64,000 nt of DNA from Sva-07 sp963728195 (GCA_963728195.1 CAVSIX010000004.1:53628-117627); one strand, 5' to 3'; counted from the first letter of the stretch, positions 51,572 to 59,460 are shown. Program-made: numbers and translations. The notes: generated by a model not told the origin, from the letters alone.

Positions 51572-52071
51572 CCGTTCCCGACCTGCGTGTCGGACAGGGG
51601 TTCGACGTCCACCGCTTCAGCACCGACCCGTCCCGGGTGATGGTGCTCGGCGGATGCCATTTCGACGGGGTGATCGGACTGGAGGGCCACAGCGACGCCG
51701 ACGTGGTCGCCCACGCATGCGCCGACGCTCTCCTCGGAGCCGCCGGACTCGGCGACATCGGGATGCACTTCCCCGACACCGACGACCGTTGGCGTGGTGC
51801 CGACTCGATGGCGTTGCTCCGACACGTCGCTGCGATGCTCGCCGAGGACGGATGGCGGGCGTCGAACATCGACTGTGCCCTCGTGTGTGAACGTCCGAAG
51901 ATCGCCCCGTACCGTGACGAGATGCAACGCAACCTCACCACGGCGGTCGGTGCGCCGGTCACCGTCAAGGGCAACCGCGCCGAGCAACTGGGAGCGATCG
52001 GGCGTTCCGAGGGCGTCGTGTGTTTCGCCACGGCGCTGATCCACCGCTTCGCGGACCCGCACGACGCATGA
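51568..52071 (+). CDS. ispF: 2-C-methyl-D-erythritol 2,4-cyclodiphosphate synthase IspF
   Basis: The protein has 167 aa, from an ATG overlapping the ispD stop. Zinc ligands fit Asp13 and His15 (GQGFDVHRF) and His49 (VVAHACADALLGAA). GDIGMHFPDTD, KIAPYRDEM and KGNRAEQLGAIGRSEGVVC blocks are standard. It forms the cyclodiphosphate in the MEP pathway as a trimer. It overlaps by 4 nt an ATG (52068) that opens the N-terminal frame of the next, rRNA-methyltransferase gene. Confidence 0.95.
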   Translation: MTVPDLRVGQGFDVHRFSTDPSRVMVLGGCHFDGVIGLEGHSDADVVAHACADALLGAAGLGDIGMHFPDTDDRWRGADSMALLRHVAAMLAEDGWRASNIDCALVCERPKIAPYRDEMQRNLTTAVGAPVTVKGNRAEQLGAIGRSEGVVCFATALIHRFADPHDA

Positions 52072-52326
52072 GCGGACGTTCGGCCTCAGGTCGCGGGGGC
52101 TCCGACAAGCGCAACACGCCCGGCTCGCAGCCCGGCGGTCGCAGCGGCAAGCCCGCGCGGTCGCAGCGGCAAGCCCGCCGGCAAGTCGGCGCCGGGTGCG
52201 AACGGCCGATCGGGTTCCGGCCGACCGGCCCGCAGCGGCGGACGCCCTGCCGGCGGCGGTGGAAGCGCCGGCGGTCGAGGAGGTGCCGGTGGGAGCAGCG
52301 GCGCCAAGGGTCTCGGCGGACGTCAG
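52068..52326 (+). other. Out-of-frame N-terminal tail of the rlmB-like gene
   Basis: ATG 52068 overlaps the ispF stop and opens a Gly/Ser/Arg/Lys-rich frame (MSGRSASGRGGSDKRN). This frame is left for the methyltransferase frame only at a tandem duplication at 52137-52178. Downstream of that, the methyltransferase frame is also Gly/Arg-rich (GRSGKPAGKSAPGANGRSG). Such basic disordered tails are common in actinobacterial RlmB proteins, so the full protein probably begins at 52068. Confidence 0.6.
52137..52178 (+). repeat. 22-bp-period tandem repeat joining two frames in rlmB
   Basis: GGTCGCAGCGGCAAGCCCGC occurs at 52137-52156 and again at 52159-52178. The first copy is read in the frame of ATG 52068, the second in the frame of the methyltransferase. 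Because the period (22) is one more than a multiple of 3, loss of one copy would fuse the frames. Confidence 0.85.
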
Positions 52327-53070
52327 GTGGAGGGCCGCCAGGCGGTGCGCGAACTGTTGATGGCGGAGCGCCGCAAGGTGCACGAGGTCTGGATCAGCGC
52401 CGAACTCGAGGGAGATCCCGGCGTTGCGGACATCGTCGAGATCGCCGCTGCACGTCGCGTCCCGCTGCTCCACGTCGCCCGTGCTCGCCTCGAACGCGAA
52501 GCGCGCAGCGAGGCACCCCAGGGCGTGCTCGCCCATGCCGCCGAGATCCCGGAGGCGGACCTCGGCGACCTGCTCGGGGTGCGCGGCGGTCGCAACGTGG
52601 CGCCGCCGTTCCTGGTGGCGGTGGACGGCGTCACCGATCCCGGCAATCTCGGAGCGATCATCCGGAGCTGCGACGGTGCCGGGGTGACCGGCGTCCTGCT
52701 CCCGCGTCACCGGTCGGTGCACGTCACGCCCACCGTCGCCAAAGCGTCGGCGGGCGCGGTCGAGTACGTGCCGATGGCGCTCGTTCCCGGGCTGCCGGGC
52801 ACCCTCAAGCAACTGTCCGATCGCGGCATCTGGGTGGTCGGGCTCGACGACGGTGCCGATCGATCGCTGTACGAGATCGGTCCCCTCGCGACCGAGCCGA
52901 TCTGCGTCGTACTCGGCGCGGAAGGCGCTGGGCTCTCGCGGCTCGTCCGCGAACGCTGCGACTCGATCGTCAGCATTCCGATGGCGGGGCGCATCAGCTC
53001 GCTGAACGTGTCGACGGCCGCCGCAATTTCTCTCTACGAAGTCTCAAGGTTGCGTCACGAGATGCCGTAG
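52327..53070 (+). CDS. rlmB: 23S rRNA 2'-O-methyltransferase, TrmH/RlmB family
   Basis: From GTG 52327 the protein has 247 aa; the natural start is probably ATG 52068, out of frame in this sequence. The N-terminal substrate-binding part is VEGRQAVRELL and KVHEVWIS. The SPOUT domain has the three TrmH motifs: VDGVTDPGNLGAIIRSCDGAG near residue 100, VLGAEGAGLSRLVRERCD near 200, and IPMAGRISSLNVSTAAAISLYE at the C-terminus, which form the S-adenosylmethionine knot. It modifies the large-subunit rRNA. It follows ispD-ispF, the usual order. Confidence 0.88.
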   Translation: MEGRQAVRELLMAERRKVHEVWISAELEGDPGVADIVEIAAARRVPLLHVARARLEREARSEAPQGVLAHAAEIPEADLGDLLGVRGGRNVAPPFLVAVDGVTDPGNLGAIIRSCDGAGVTGVLLPRHRSVHVTPTVAKASAGAVEYVPMALVPGLPGTLKQLSDRGIWVVGLDDGADRSLYEIGPLATEPICVVLGAEGAGLSRLVRERCDSIVSIPMAGRISSLNVSTAAAISLYEVSRLRHEMP

Positions 53071-53073
53071 CTT
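53068..53073 (+). promoter_or_regulatory. -10 box TAGCTT built on the rlmB stop codon
   Basis: The rlmB TAG (53068-53070) is the first half of TAGCTT, which ends 6 nt before the ATG at 53080. This is the second such case in the window. Confidence 0.5.
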
Positions 53074-53079
53074 TGGGCG

Positions 53080-54837
53080 ATGGGTGAGACGGGCGATGCA
53101 ACTGCGGTCGAGGCTGTCCGTGCGACGCCTGGTGTCGCGGCCCACACGTTCGGACGGCGGACCTTCCTCGCCGGCACGGCCGGTGCCATCGCCGGAGCGA
53201 CCCTGCTGTCCGGGCAGGCGCACGCCGCCGTCGAGCCCGGCGCGAGTTACTTCGAGGTCGTCGCTCAGCGGCGCCTCTGCGACTCGCGGGCTCGCGCCGG
53301 TGCGCCCGCCGGGTACGGCTATCAACGCTTGAGCGACCGGTGGATCCGCGTCGGCGTCACCGATCAGCCGGGCGTACCCACCGATGCCGTCGCCGCCGTG
53401 CTCAGTGTCACCGGGGTCAGTCGCGGCGCCGGTGCCAACTTCGTCACGGTGTCCCCGTCGGGCGAGGCGATTCCCGACACGTCGAGCCTGAACATGGCGC
53501 CCACCGACGGGGCGGTCGCCAACCTCGTCACGATCAAGCTCGGCGGTGGTGCCGTCGACCTGACGTCGTACGTGCCCTGCGATCTGATCGTCGATCTCAT
53601 CGGGGTGTACCTGCCGACGACGAACACGGTGCGCGCCGGTCGTCTGGTCGCACGTCCGTCTGCCGTGCGCACGCTCGACACGCGTTCGGGGCCGCGGCCC
53701 GGGGTCGGTTCGATCTCGCGGGTCAACTTCAACGGGCTCGTCCCCGCAGACGCGACGGCCGTCGTCGGGACGCTCACGGCGGTGACCGCTGGAGCGGCCG
53801 GCTACGTCACGGCGTACCCGCGAGGCAACGCCGTTCCCGACACGTCCAACTTGAACGTCGGTGCCGGCGACACGAGGGCGGTCGGCGTGATCACCCAACT
53901 GGGGTCCGCCGACGGCGTGCTCGGTGTCGATCTCTACAACTTCTGTGGTGCCCACCTGTTGTTCGACCTCGTCGGGTACATGACCGGGCCGAGCAGCGGT
54001 CTGTCCTCGGATGGGCTGTTCGTGCCGATCACACCGACGCGGATGCTCGACACGCGGCGCGAGAAGATGCGGGTGTGGCATCGTTCGACCAAGCAGTTCA
54101 CGCTGCCGGCGCCGATCAACACGCGCGCCCAGGCGATCGCGATGAACCTGACCGTGACCAACACGGTCGATCCCGGATACTTCACGCTGTTCGCCGCACA
54201 GACGCCACTTCGAGAAGTGTCCAACCTGAACGTGACCGCATCTGGTCAGACGATCGCCAACCATGCGATCTGCCGGACCAGCAATGCGGGTGTCGCCTGT
54301 TACGCCTATGGCGCGGCCCACGTCATCTGCGATGTGATGGGGTGGTACACCGGGACGCCCGAGCGCGCCGTGTACGGCCCTCCCGTCAATCCGCCACCAC
54401 CCGGCGGTCCGATCCCATGGATCGTCCAGGTCCCGCGGATCGGCCTCAACCACTGGGTCGTCGACGGCGATGCAAACCGGACGGTCGACAGCGGGAGGAC
54501 CTGGCACTGGACCGGGACGGGGCTCGTCGGTCAAGGCGCGAACACCGTGTTGTTCGGGCACCGTACCGAGGCCGGCGGACCGTACCGGAACCAGCATCTG
54601 ATCCAGCCGGGCGACGAGCTCTACATCTCCACCTCCGACCAGCGGCGTTACACCTACCGCAAGGTGGCGGAGTACCTCACGAGCAAGTACGCCAGCGACA
54701 TCCTGGCCGCCACTCGACAAATCGGCGGCGAGACGGTGTCGCTGGTGTCGTGCAGCAAGACCAACCGATTGCCCACCAGTCTCGAGTACCGATTGGTCAC
54801 GACGTTCTCGCTCGTGCGCTGGGACGATCTCGGTTGA
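53080..54837 (+). CDS. Tat-exported class E/D-like sortase with three adhesion-type repeats
   Basis: The protein has 585 aa from ATG 53080. A twin-arginine signal with RRTFLAG near residue 26 and a hydrophobic core ends in QAHA. Three repeats of about 130 residues follow, each with a LDTR/CDSR motif and an SNLNV/SSLNM strand, as in actinobacterial surface repeats. The last 130 residues form a sortase: His494 (LFGHRTEAG), Cys558 (LVSCSK), Arg571 (LEYRLVT). The usual TLxTC is LVSC here. Function is probably transpeptidation at the wall; the LPETG protein at 12446 is a possible client. Fusion of a sortase to adhesion-type repeats is unusual. Confidence 0.8.
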   Translation: MGETGDATAVEAVRATPGVAAHTFGRRTFLAGTAGAIAGATLLSGQAHAAVEPGASYFEVVAQRRLCDSRARAGAPAGYGYQRLSDRWIRVGVTDQPGVPTDAVAAVLSVTGVSRGAGANFVTVSPSGEAIPDTSSLNMAPTDGAVANLVTIKLGGGAVDLTSYVPCDLIVDLIGVYLPTTNTVRAGRLVARPSAVRTLDTRSGPRPGVGSISRVNFNGLVPADATAVVGTLTAVTAGAAGYVTAYPRGNAVPDTSNLNVGAGDTRAVGVITQLGSADGVLGVDLYNFCGAHLLFDLVGYMTGPSSGLSSDGLFVPITPTRMLDTRREKMRVWHRSTKQFTLPAPINTRAQAIAMNLTVTNTVDPGYFTLFAAQTPLREVSNLNVTASGQTIANHAICRTSNAGVACYAYGAAHVICDVMGWYTGTPERAVYGPPVNPPPPGGPIPWIVQVPRIGLNHWVVDGDANRTVDSGRTWHWTGTGLVGQGANTVLFGHRTEAGGPYRNQHLIQPGDELYISTSDQRRYTYRKVAEYLTSKYASDILAATRQIGGETVSLVSCSKTNRLPTSLEYRLVTTFSLVRWDDLG

Positions 54838-54868
54838 GACAGCACGGCTCGGTAGCCTGAGCCGCCAC

Positions 54869-54944
54869 GCCGGGTTAGCTCAGTTGGTAGAGCACTTGAT
54901 TTGTAATCATGAGGTGGCGAGTTCGATCCTCGCACCCGGCTCCA
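54869..54944 (+). tRNA. tRNA-Thr (anticodon TGT)
   Basis: A 76-nt cloverleaf including an encoded CCA. Acceptor GCCGGGT pairs with ACCCGGC, the D-arm is AGCTCAGTTGGTAGAGC, the anticodon loop TTTGTAA has TGT, and the T-arm is GCGAG-TTCGATC-CTCGC. One T-T mismatch is in the anticodon stem. TAGCCT at 54853-54858 may be its -10. The 3' end is one copy of an island-flanking repeat. Confidence 0.95.
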
Positions 54945-54948
54945 GTGA
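54931..54948 (+). repeat. Putative attL: 3' end of tRNA-Thr
   Basis: CGCACCCGGCTCCAGTGA spans the last T-arm base, the acceptor, the CCA and four following bases. The same 18 nt recur at 57991-58008 in direct orientation. Confidence 0.75.
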
Positions 54949-54956
54949 AAAAGGCC

Positions 54957-54983
54957 GGCTCAGAGGCCATTTTGCCTCTGAGC
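54957..54983. terminator. Hairpin downstream of tRNA-Thr
   Basis: GCTCAGAGGC (54958-54967) and GCCTCTGAGC (54974-54983) form a perfect 10-bp stem with a 6-nt T-rich loop, 13 nt after the tRNA. It could terminate the tRNA transcript or belong to the island end. Confidence 0.6.
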
Positions 54984-55005
54984 TGGATCGACCGAATCGG
55001 CTCCG

Positions 55006-55033
55006 TGCCCACAATTGCCCACATGTGCCCACA
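55006..55033 (+). repeat. Three TGCCCACA direct repeats (10-bp period)
   Basis: TGCCCACA starts at 55006, 55016 and 55026, one helical turn apart. They lie 58 bp inside the left end of the island, where arm-type sites for an integrase or excisionase are found in lambda-like systems. The remaining bases of this 373-nt gap (to 55317) hold no convincing gene beyond a possible integrase remnant. Confidence 0.65.
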
Positions 55034-55120
55034 GAATCGTTTGCGATCGGCGCATGCAGGGAGCGTTCGCAAGCCGATGCGCTGTCGGGTGTGCAGCGCT
55101 GAACGTTCGTCGCTCCGTCT

Positions 55121-55170
55121 CGCACGACGGTGCGCGACTTCCTCGAACTGTGGCTCGACCCGACGATGTG
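55121..55170 (+). pseudogene. Possible remnant of a tyrosine integrase
   Basis: A short stretch reads RTTVRDFLELWLD, like the SAM-like N-terminal domain of phage-type tyrosine recombinases (TV-EFL-WL). No catalytic R-H-R-Y region follows. Its location next to an excisionase-like gene and an att repeat is the main reason to note it. Confidence 0.25.
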
Positions 55171-55317
55171 GCTCGTCGATTGGAAGCGGCCGCCGCGCGC
55201 GGGTGACCGCTGTTGTCCGTTGGTGACCGTGGCGTCCCGCTGGTACGTCAACCTGCAGTGTTCAACGCAATTGGGTCGCTTGCATCGAGGGTTGCATCTC
55301 TGTGAGCAGGTCGGTCC

Positions 55318-55530
55318 GTGGCCTCACCTGATGCGTTCAGCGAGTCGTCGGAGTCTCCGCTCCTGACCGAGCCTGGAGCGTGTCGGGTGCTCCGCATCGG
55401 GCGCCAGCTCGGCTACCACGTCGCTCGCGAGTACCTCGCCTCCGGCGGGACCAGCGGACGTTCCATGGTTCGATTCGGACGAGAGAACCTGCGCGTACTG
55501 CGATGGGCACTGAACGAACTCGCAGACTGA
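55318..55530 (+). CDS. Excisionase-like helix-turn-helix protein
   Basis: The protein has 70 aa from GTG 55318. The pattern SPLLTEPGACRVLRIGRQL, then YHVAREYLASGG, and ENLRVLRWALNELA matches small MerR/excisionase-type HTH proteins (LL-EEAA-VLRIGR--AYE-AR-YL-TGG, -LRVPR-AL--L). Typical members assist integrase during excision or regulate element genes. It lies in a tRNA-Thr island without an intact integrase. Family call from pattern memory. Confidence 0.6.
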   Translation: MASPDAFSESSESPLLTEPGACRVLRIGRQLGYHVAREYLASGGTSGRSMVRFGRENLRVLRWALNELAD

Positions 55531-55676
55531 GAGCACGCCAGCTCGCGTACGCGAATCAGTGATTGTGCGGCGGCCCATCGAGCCGAAGAGGCGACCGACT
55601 TCGCTGGTGCCGAGTGGCCGGTTGCTCGGACCGAGACGGGAAAGTGCGGTGGTTGTCTGTACAGATCGCTTCTGGC

Positions 55677-55694
55677 CCGTATGTACACTTACGG
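55677..55694. promoter_or_regulatory. VapBC promoter/operator
   Basis: CCGTA and TACGG arms (55677-55681, 55690-55694; 8-nt centre) enclose the -10 TACACT (55684-55689), which ends 6 nt before the antitoxin ATG. Binding by the VapBC complex would occlude the promoter. Confidence 0.6.
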
Positions 55695-55695
55695 T

Positions 55696-55959
55696 ATGGA
55701 CGTCGCAGTCACCGAACTCAGAGCTCACCTCGGCCGGTGGATCGACGCAGCACGTGAAGGCAACGACATCGTGATCACCGATCGCGGAACCCCGGTTGCC
55801 CGAATCGTCGCCCTCGACTCGACACCAGTCATCGACCGCCTCACGGCCCAGGGCGTCATCAGTCGCCCAACGCACCCGACCCGGCCGGTCGCCGGTGACC
55901 GGCAACGCCCGACGCCGAAACGACCGGTTGCGGACATCGTCAGCGAGCAGCGTCGCTGA
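55696..55959 (+). CDS. vapB: Antitoxin of a type II toxin-antitoxin system (Phd/YefM-like, VapB)
   Basis: The protein has 87 aa from ATG 55696 (TACACT 6 nt upstream, leaderless). The N-terminus MDVAVTELRAHLGRWIDAA and ITDRGTPVARIV form the Phd/YefM DNA-binding fold; the basic, flexible C-terminus (PKRPVADIVSEQRR) would wrap the toxin. The stop is 2 nt before the toxin GTG. It neutralises the toxin and represses the operon with it. Part of the tRNA-Thr island. Confidence 0.87.
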   Translation: MDVAVTELRAHLGRWIDAAREGNDIVITDRGTPVARIVALDSTPVIDRLTAQGVISRPTHPTRPVAGDRQRPTPKRPVADIVSEQRR

Positions 55960-55961
55960 AC

Positions 55962-56393
55962 GTGGCTCTCGTCTATTTCGATTCGAGCGCACTCGTCAAG
56001 CTCGTGCTCGACGAAGTCGGGTCAGACGTCGCCGCGGCCTTGTGGAACGCATGCGATGTCGCGCTGTCGAGTCGACTGGCGTATCCCGAGGTCTGCGCAG
56101 CACTTGCAGCCGCCGAGCGCAACCACGACTTGACCGCGTCGGAGGCTGCGGCGGCTGCGTTCGACTGGGAACTGTTCTGGGGATCGATGCGTCCGGTCGA
56201 GTTGTCCGCCGACGTCGAGCGAGGTGCCGGTTCGCTCGCCGCAACGCATCACCTCCGCGGGGCTGACGCAGTGCATCTCGCCAGTGCGCTTGCACTCGGC
56301 GCGACCGATCTCACCGTCGTGGTGTGGGACAAGCGCCTTCACGCCGGCGCCGCTGCGGTCGGCCTCGCTGTCGCTCCAGCCACCCTCGCGTGA
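55962..56393 (+). CDS. vapC: PIN-domain toxin VapC
   Basis: The protein has 143 aa from GTG 55962. The four acidic positions of the PIN active site are visible: Asp in YFDSSALVKL, Glu in YPEVCAAL, Asp in RGADAVHLASAL, and Asp in VVWDKRLH. Family function is magnesium-dependent endoribonuclease cutting tRNA or rRNA to stop translation. It is co-transcribed with vapB, and the pair may stabilise the island. Confidence 0.9.
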   Translation: MALVYFDSSALVKLVLDEVGSDVAAALWNACDVALSSRLAYPEVCAALAAAERNHDLTASEAAAAAFDWELFWGSMRPVELSADVERGAGSLAATHHLRGADAVHLASALALGATDLTVVVWDKRLHAGAAAVGLAVAPATLA

Positions 56394-56471
56394 TATCCCG
56401 ATCCTCGAACTGAGCGATTCCGAGTCCTCAGCGCACACCCATCGCCGGTACGCCAGTGCCCTGGGACTGCG

Positions 56472-57010
56472 ATGAGTTCAGCCCGGACAAATTGCGCCGA
56501 GACTCATCGCAACGTGCGCAGCACTGCGGCCCTTCCCGGGCACCTGCTCTTCCTTGCGGTCGTGGTCGCCGGCGCGTTCGGCCTGTGGTTTACGATGTCA
56601 GCGAGGCGCTCGGCGGCGCCGATGACGACACTGGGTGGATCCCGATGCCCAACGCGTACGCCTGCACCGGCGCCACCGAGTACCGCTCGCTGCTCTGGGC
56701 CGACATTCGGTTCGTCCTGGCACGCGCTGCCGGCCCCGGAACCTCGTACGTCGCGGCCTGGAGCATCGGTGACACGGAGCTCGCCTACTCGCCTGCGCTC
56801 GCCGTCGAGATCACTGAACCGAGCGGGATCACCACCGCCGACGGGATCGGGCTCCGTCCCTCGGCCGATCGGCTCGAAGACGTCGGGTGGGCCCAGTTCT
56901 TGCGGCAGGACGACCAATTCTTGGGTCTTGCCGGAACGGGACCGGTCGGCTTCCAGCTCGGCGACGCTGCCCGGGTCGTTGCGATGAGCTACGAGCAGAA
57001 CGACTGCTGA
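56472..57010 (+). pseudogene. Secreted/membrane-anchored protein of unknown family, frameshifted
   Basis: The first frame from ATG 56472 gives a polar stretch and one hydrophobic helix (LLFLAVVVAGAFGLWF). Around 56583-56600 the coding signal passes to another frame that begins VVYDVSEALGG and continues with GWIPMPNAYACTGATEY to a TGA at 57008. Joined, this makes an exported protein of about 175 residues with a beta-rich exterior. I do not recognise it. A one-base indel is the simplest cause. Confidence 0.55.
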
Positions 57011-57137
57011 CCCAACGGTGCTTCCCGGAGTTCGCGCATTTGCCGGCTCAGCCCCAACCGGCCACCGGCGGCGCGCCTCTCGCGTCGCGTCACCGCGATG
57101 AACGAGGCGGCAGTCGTTGCTTCGTCTGCTGGTTGGT

Positions 57138-57869
57138 TCAGGTCGCTCGTCGGAGGTTTGCGGCGTGTTCGACTCGCGCTCGGAACACTCGCCAGCGTCG
57201 TTCGTTGTCGTGGACCAGGCTGGCGAAGTCGCTCAGCAGATCGGCGGCGTGGTCGATCATCTCGGCAGCAGAGTGAACGTGGCCGGCTGCGACGTGATGA
57301 TCGGCAAGGTCGGCGCGAAGGGCCGCCGGTGCGAAGTCGACCTGGTCGAGCAGATCGGCAGCGCGGCTGAGGATCCGCCCGACGAGGGTGACTGTCGATG
57401 CGCCCTGCCAGTTGTTCGCAATGATGCGATGCCGTTCGCCGAGCAGGTCGGCGAGTTCTGCGATGTCGAACAACGCAGGGACCACCGACCACGACGACTG
57501 CATCGCCGTAGCGAGCCACTCGCCGGCCGCGGTCGAGTCGGTGGCCAAGGTCCGCAGCTCACGCTCGAGCCGCGTGATCTCGCTCGGTTCGCCTTCGCCC
57601 TCCATGAACAAGATCCCGTCGAGTTGGAGCGCGGCGTCGGCGTTGAGGTCGTCGGCTCCCTCGTACGGGCTGAGCACAGAGCGCATCGACGGATCTGTCA
57701 CCAACCAGCGGTCAGCGAGAGCGTGCAACGAACGCGAGTGACGCTGCAGGACCACGGCTTGCTCCCGCGGCGACGACGAGTAGAACTTCTCGTGTTCACG
57801 ATGGAACGCCGTCATGTTGAGCATCGCATCCAGCAGTGCCAACACCTCGGAGTCGGATCGAGCACCCAT
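57138..57869 (-). CDS. Conserved-looking helical protein of unknown function
   Basis: The protein has 243 aa from ATG 57869, with GGAGG upstream. It is entirely helical with no signal or membrane segment (ALLDAMLNMTAFHREHEKFY; LQRHSRSLHALADRW; EMIDHAADLLSDFASLVHDN). Similar-looking proteins are widespread as hypothetical genes in actinobacteria, in my recollection. It is the last gene before the right-hand repeat of the island, running inward. Confidence 0.65.
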   Translation of the reverse strand: MGARSDSEVLALLDAMLNMTAFHREHEKFYSSSPREQAVVLQRHSRSLHALADRWLVTDPSMRSVLSPYEGADDLNADAALQLDGILFMEGEGEPSEITRLERELRTLATDSTAAGEWLATAMQSSWSVVPALFDIAELADLLGERHRIIANNWQGASTVTLVGRILSRAADLLDQVDFAPAALRADLADHHVAAGHVHSAAEMIDHAADLLSDFASLVHDNERRWRVFRARVEHAANLRRAT

Positions 57870-57990
57870 CCGCTTGCCTCCACTGTCGACTCACACCATT
57901 GTCGATCCCTGACTCGGCGACAAGGAAGGGCCATTCGCCCTGACCCGGCGTCCTGAGGCAGTCCGATCACAGAGCAGCCTCGAGTGACCC

Positions 57991-58008
57991 CGCACCCGGC
58001 TCCAGTGA
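57991..58008 (+). repeat. Putative attR: second copy of the tRNA-Thr 3' end
   Basis: CGCACCCGGCTCCAGTGA, an 18-bp perfect copy of 54931-54948, in direct orientation. No tRNA precedes it; the remainder of the 250-nt gap (57870-58119) contains nothing else I can identify. Confidence 0.75.
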
Positions 58009-58119
58009 GCAACGCGAACTCCTGTGCGCCGACAGGATGTACGCGACGAACGATCTGGCCCGGCGAGGTCTGCAGCGAATCGGCGTCCAACACGCACGCT
58101 GAGTCGAGGGGCCAGGGCG

Positions 58120-59460
58120 TCAGACCAGTCCGAGGGCGACCATCGCATTCGCGACACGGTGGAAGCCGGCGATGTTGGCCCCCTTCACCAGATCGGTCGG
58201 CGCACCGTACTCCTCGGCGGTGTCATGGCACAGCTGGTGGATGTTGTGCATGATCTCGGCGAGGCGGGCCTCGGTGTGCTCGAAGCTCCACGAATCTCGC
58301 GAGGCGTTCTGTTGCATCTCGAGCGCCGAGGTCGCAACCCCTCCGGCGTTCGCTGCCTTGCCCGGCCCGAAGGCGATCTTCGCGTCCATGAACGCCCTGA
58401 CCGCGTCGGGTGTGCACGGCATGTTGGCACCCTCGGCGACGGCGATGCAGCCGTTGTCGAGCAGCGTGGCAGCGTCCTTGCCCGACAGCTCGTTCTGGGT
58501 GGCCGACGGTACGGCGACATGGCACGGCACCTCCCAGACGCTGCCCACCGGCACGAACCTCGCCGACGGCCGACGTGTCGCATACGTCTCGATCCGCCCG
58601 CGTTCCACCTCCTTCACCTGCTTGAGCAGTTCGAGGTCCAGCCCGTCGGGATCGTGGACGTAGCCGGACGAATCGGAGCAGGCCACGACGGTGGCACCGA
58701 GTTGCTGCAGTTTCTCGACGGCGTAGATCGCCACGTTGCCGGCACCGGACACGACCGCTGTGCGGCCGTCGAGGGACGTGTTGCGTGCTGCAAGCATCTC
58801 GCGAACGAAGAATGCCGCGCCGTATCCGGTGGCTTCCGTGCGAACGAGCGCACCTCCCCAGTCCGTGCCCTTGCCGGTGATGACGCCGCTCTCGTAGCGG
58901 TTGGTCATCCGTTTGTACTGGCCGAAGAGGTAGCCGACCTCGCGGACTCCCACGCCGATGTCGCCGGCCGGGACGTCGGTGTACTCGCCGATGTTGCGAG
59001 CGAGCTCGGTCATGAAGCTCTGGCAGAAGCGCATGATCTCGGCGTCGCTGCGGCCCTTCGGGTCGAAGTCGCTGCCGCCCTTGCCCCCGCCGATCGGCAT
59101 GCCGGTCAGCGCGTTCTTGAAGATCTGCTCGAAGCCGAGGAACTTGATGATCCCGAGGTTGACCGAGCGGTGGAACCGAAGTCCCCCCTTGTAGGGGCCC
59201 AAGGCGCTGTTGAACTGGACACGCATGCCGCGGTTGATGTGCACCTCGCCCGAGTCGTCCTGCCACGGGACGCGGAAGATGATCTGACGTTCGGGCTCAC
59301 AGATGCGCTGGATGATCTTCTGGTCGGCAAATTCCGGATGCTTGGCGATGACCGAGCCGAGCGACTCGAGCACCTCGCGCACCGCCTGGTGGAACTCGGT
59401 TTCGCCGGGGTTCCGGCGGACCACCTCGTCGAAGACGTCGGTGAGTTTCTCGTCGATCAC
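58120..59460 (-). CDS. gdhA: NADP-type glutamate dehydrogenase
   Basis: The protein has 446 aa from GTG 59460, the usual length for hexameric bacterial GdhA. The substrate-binding Lys regions are GPYKGGLRFH and GMPIGGGKGGSDFDPKGRSD; the catalytic Asp region is DVPAGDIGVG. The Rossmann domain is VVSGAGNVAIYAVEKLQ. It reversibly aminates 2-oxoglutarate to glutamate. The open frame upstream of 59460 is not GDH-like. The 222-nt gap up to the MFS promoter shows no gene. Confidence 0.94.
   Translation of the reverse strand: MIDEKLTDVFDEVVRRNPGETEFHQAVREVLESLGSVIAKHPEFADQKIIQRICEPERQIIFRVPWQDDSGEVHINRGMRVQFNSALGPYKGGLRFHRSVNLGIIKFLGFEQIFKNALTGMPIGGGKGGSDFDPKGRSDAEIMRFCQSFMTELARNIGEYTDVPAGDIGVGVREVGYLFGQYKRMTNRYESGVITGKGTDWGGALVRTEATGYGAAFFVREMLAARNTSLDGRTAVVSGAGNVAIYAVEKLQQLGATVVACSDSSGYVHDPDGLDLELLKQVKEVERGRIETYATRRPSARFVPVGSVWEVPCHVAVPSATQNELSGKDAATLLDNGCIAVAEGANMPCTPDAVRAFMDAKIAFGPGKAANAGGVATSALEMQQNASRDSWSFEHTEARLAEIMHNIHQLCHDTAEEYGAPTDLVKGANIAGFHRVANAMVALGLV

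Larger units (their letters stand above)
54949..58008. mobile_element. 3.06-kb integrative mini-island at tRNA-Thr
   Basis: The segment lies between an 18-bp direct repeat of the tRNA-Thr 3' end (54931-54948 and 57991-58008), the expected scar of site-specific integration at a tRNA. Contents: a hairpin, three TGCCCACA repeats, an integrase-like remnant, an excisionase-like HTH gene, VapBC, a frameshifted secreted protein, and a minus-strand unknown protein. No complete integrase is present, so the element appears immobile alone or depends on an integrase elsewhere. Confidence 0.75.

Noticed and set aside
54949..58008. Prophage
   Set aside because: No structural, packaging or lysis genes; only 3 kb with excisionase-like, VapBC and unknown genes.
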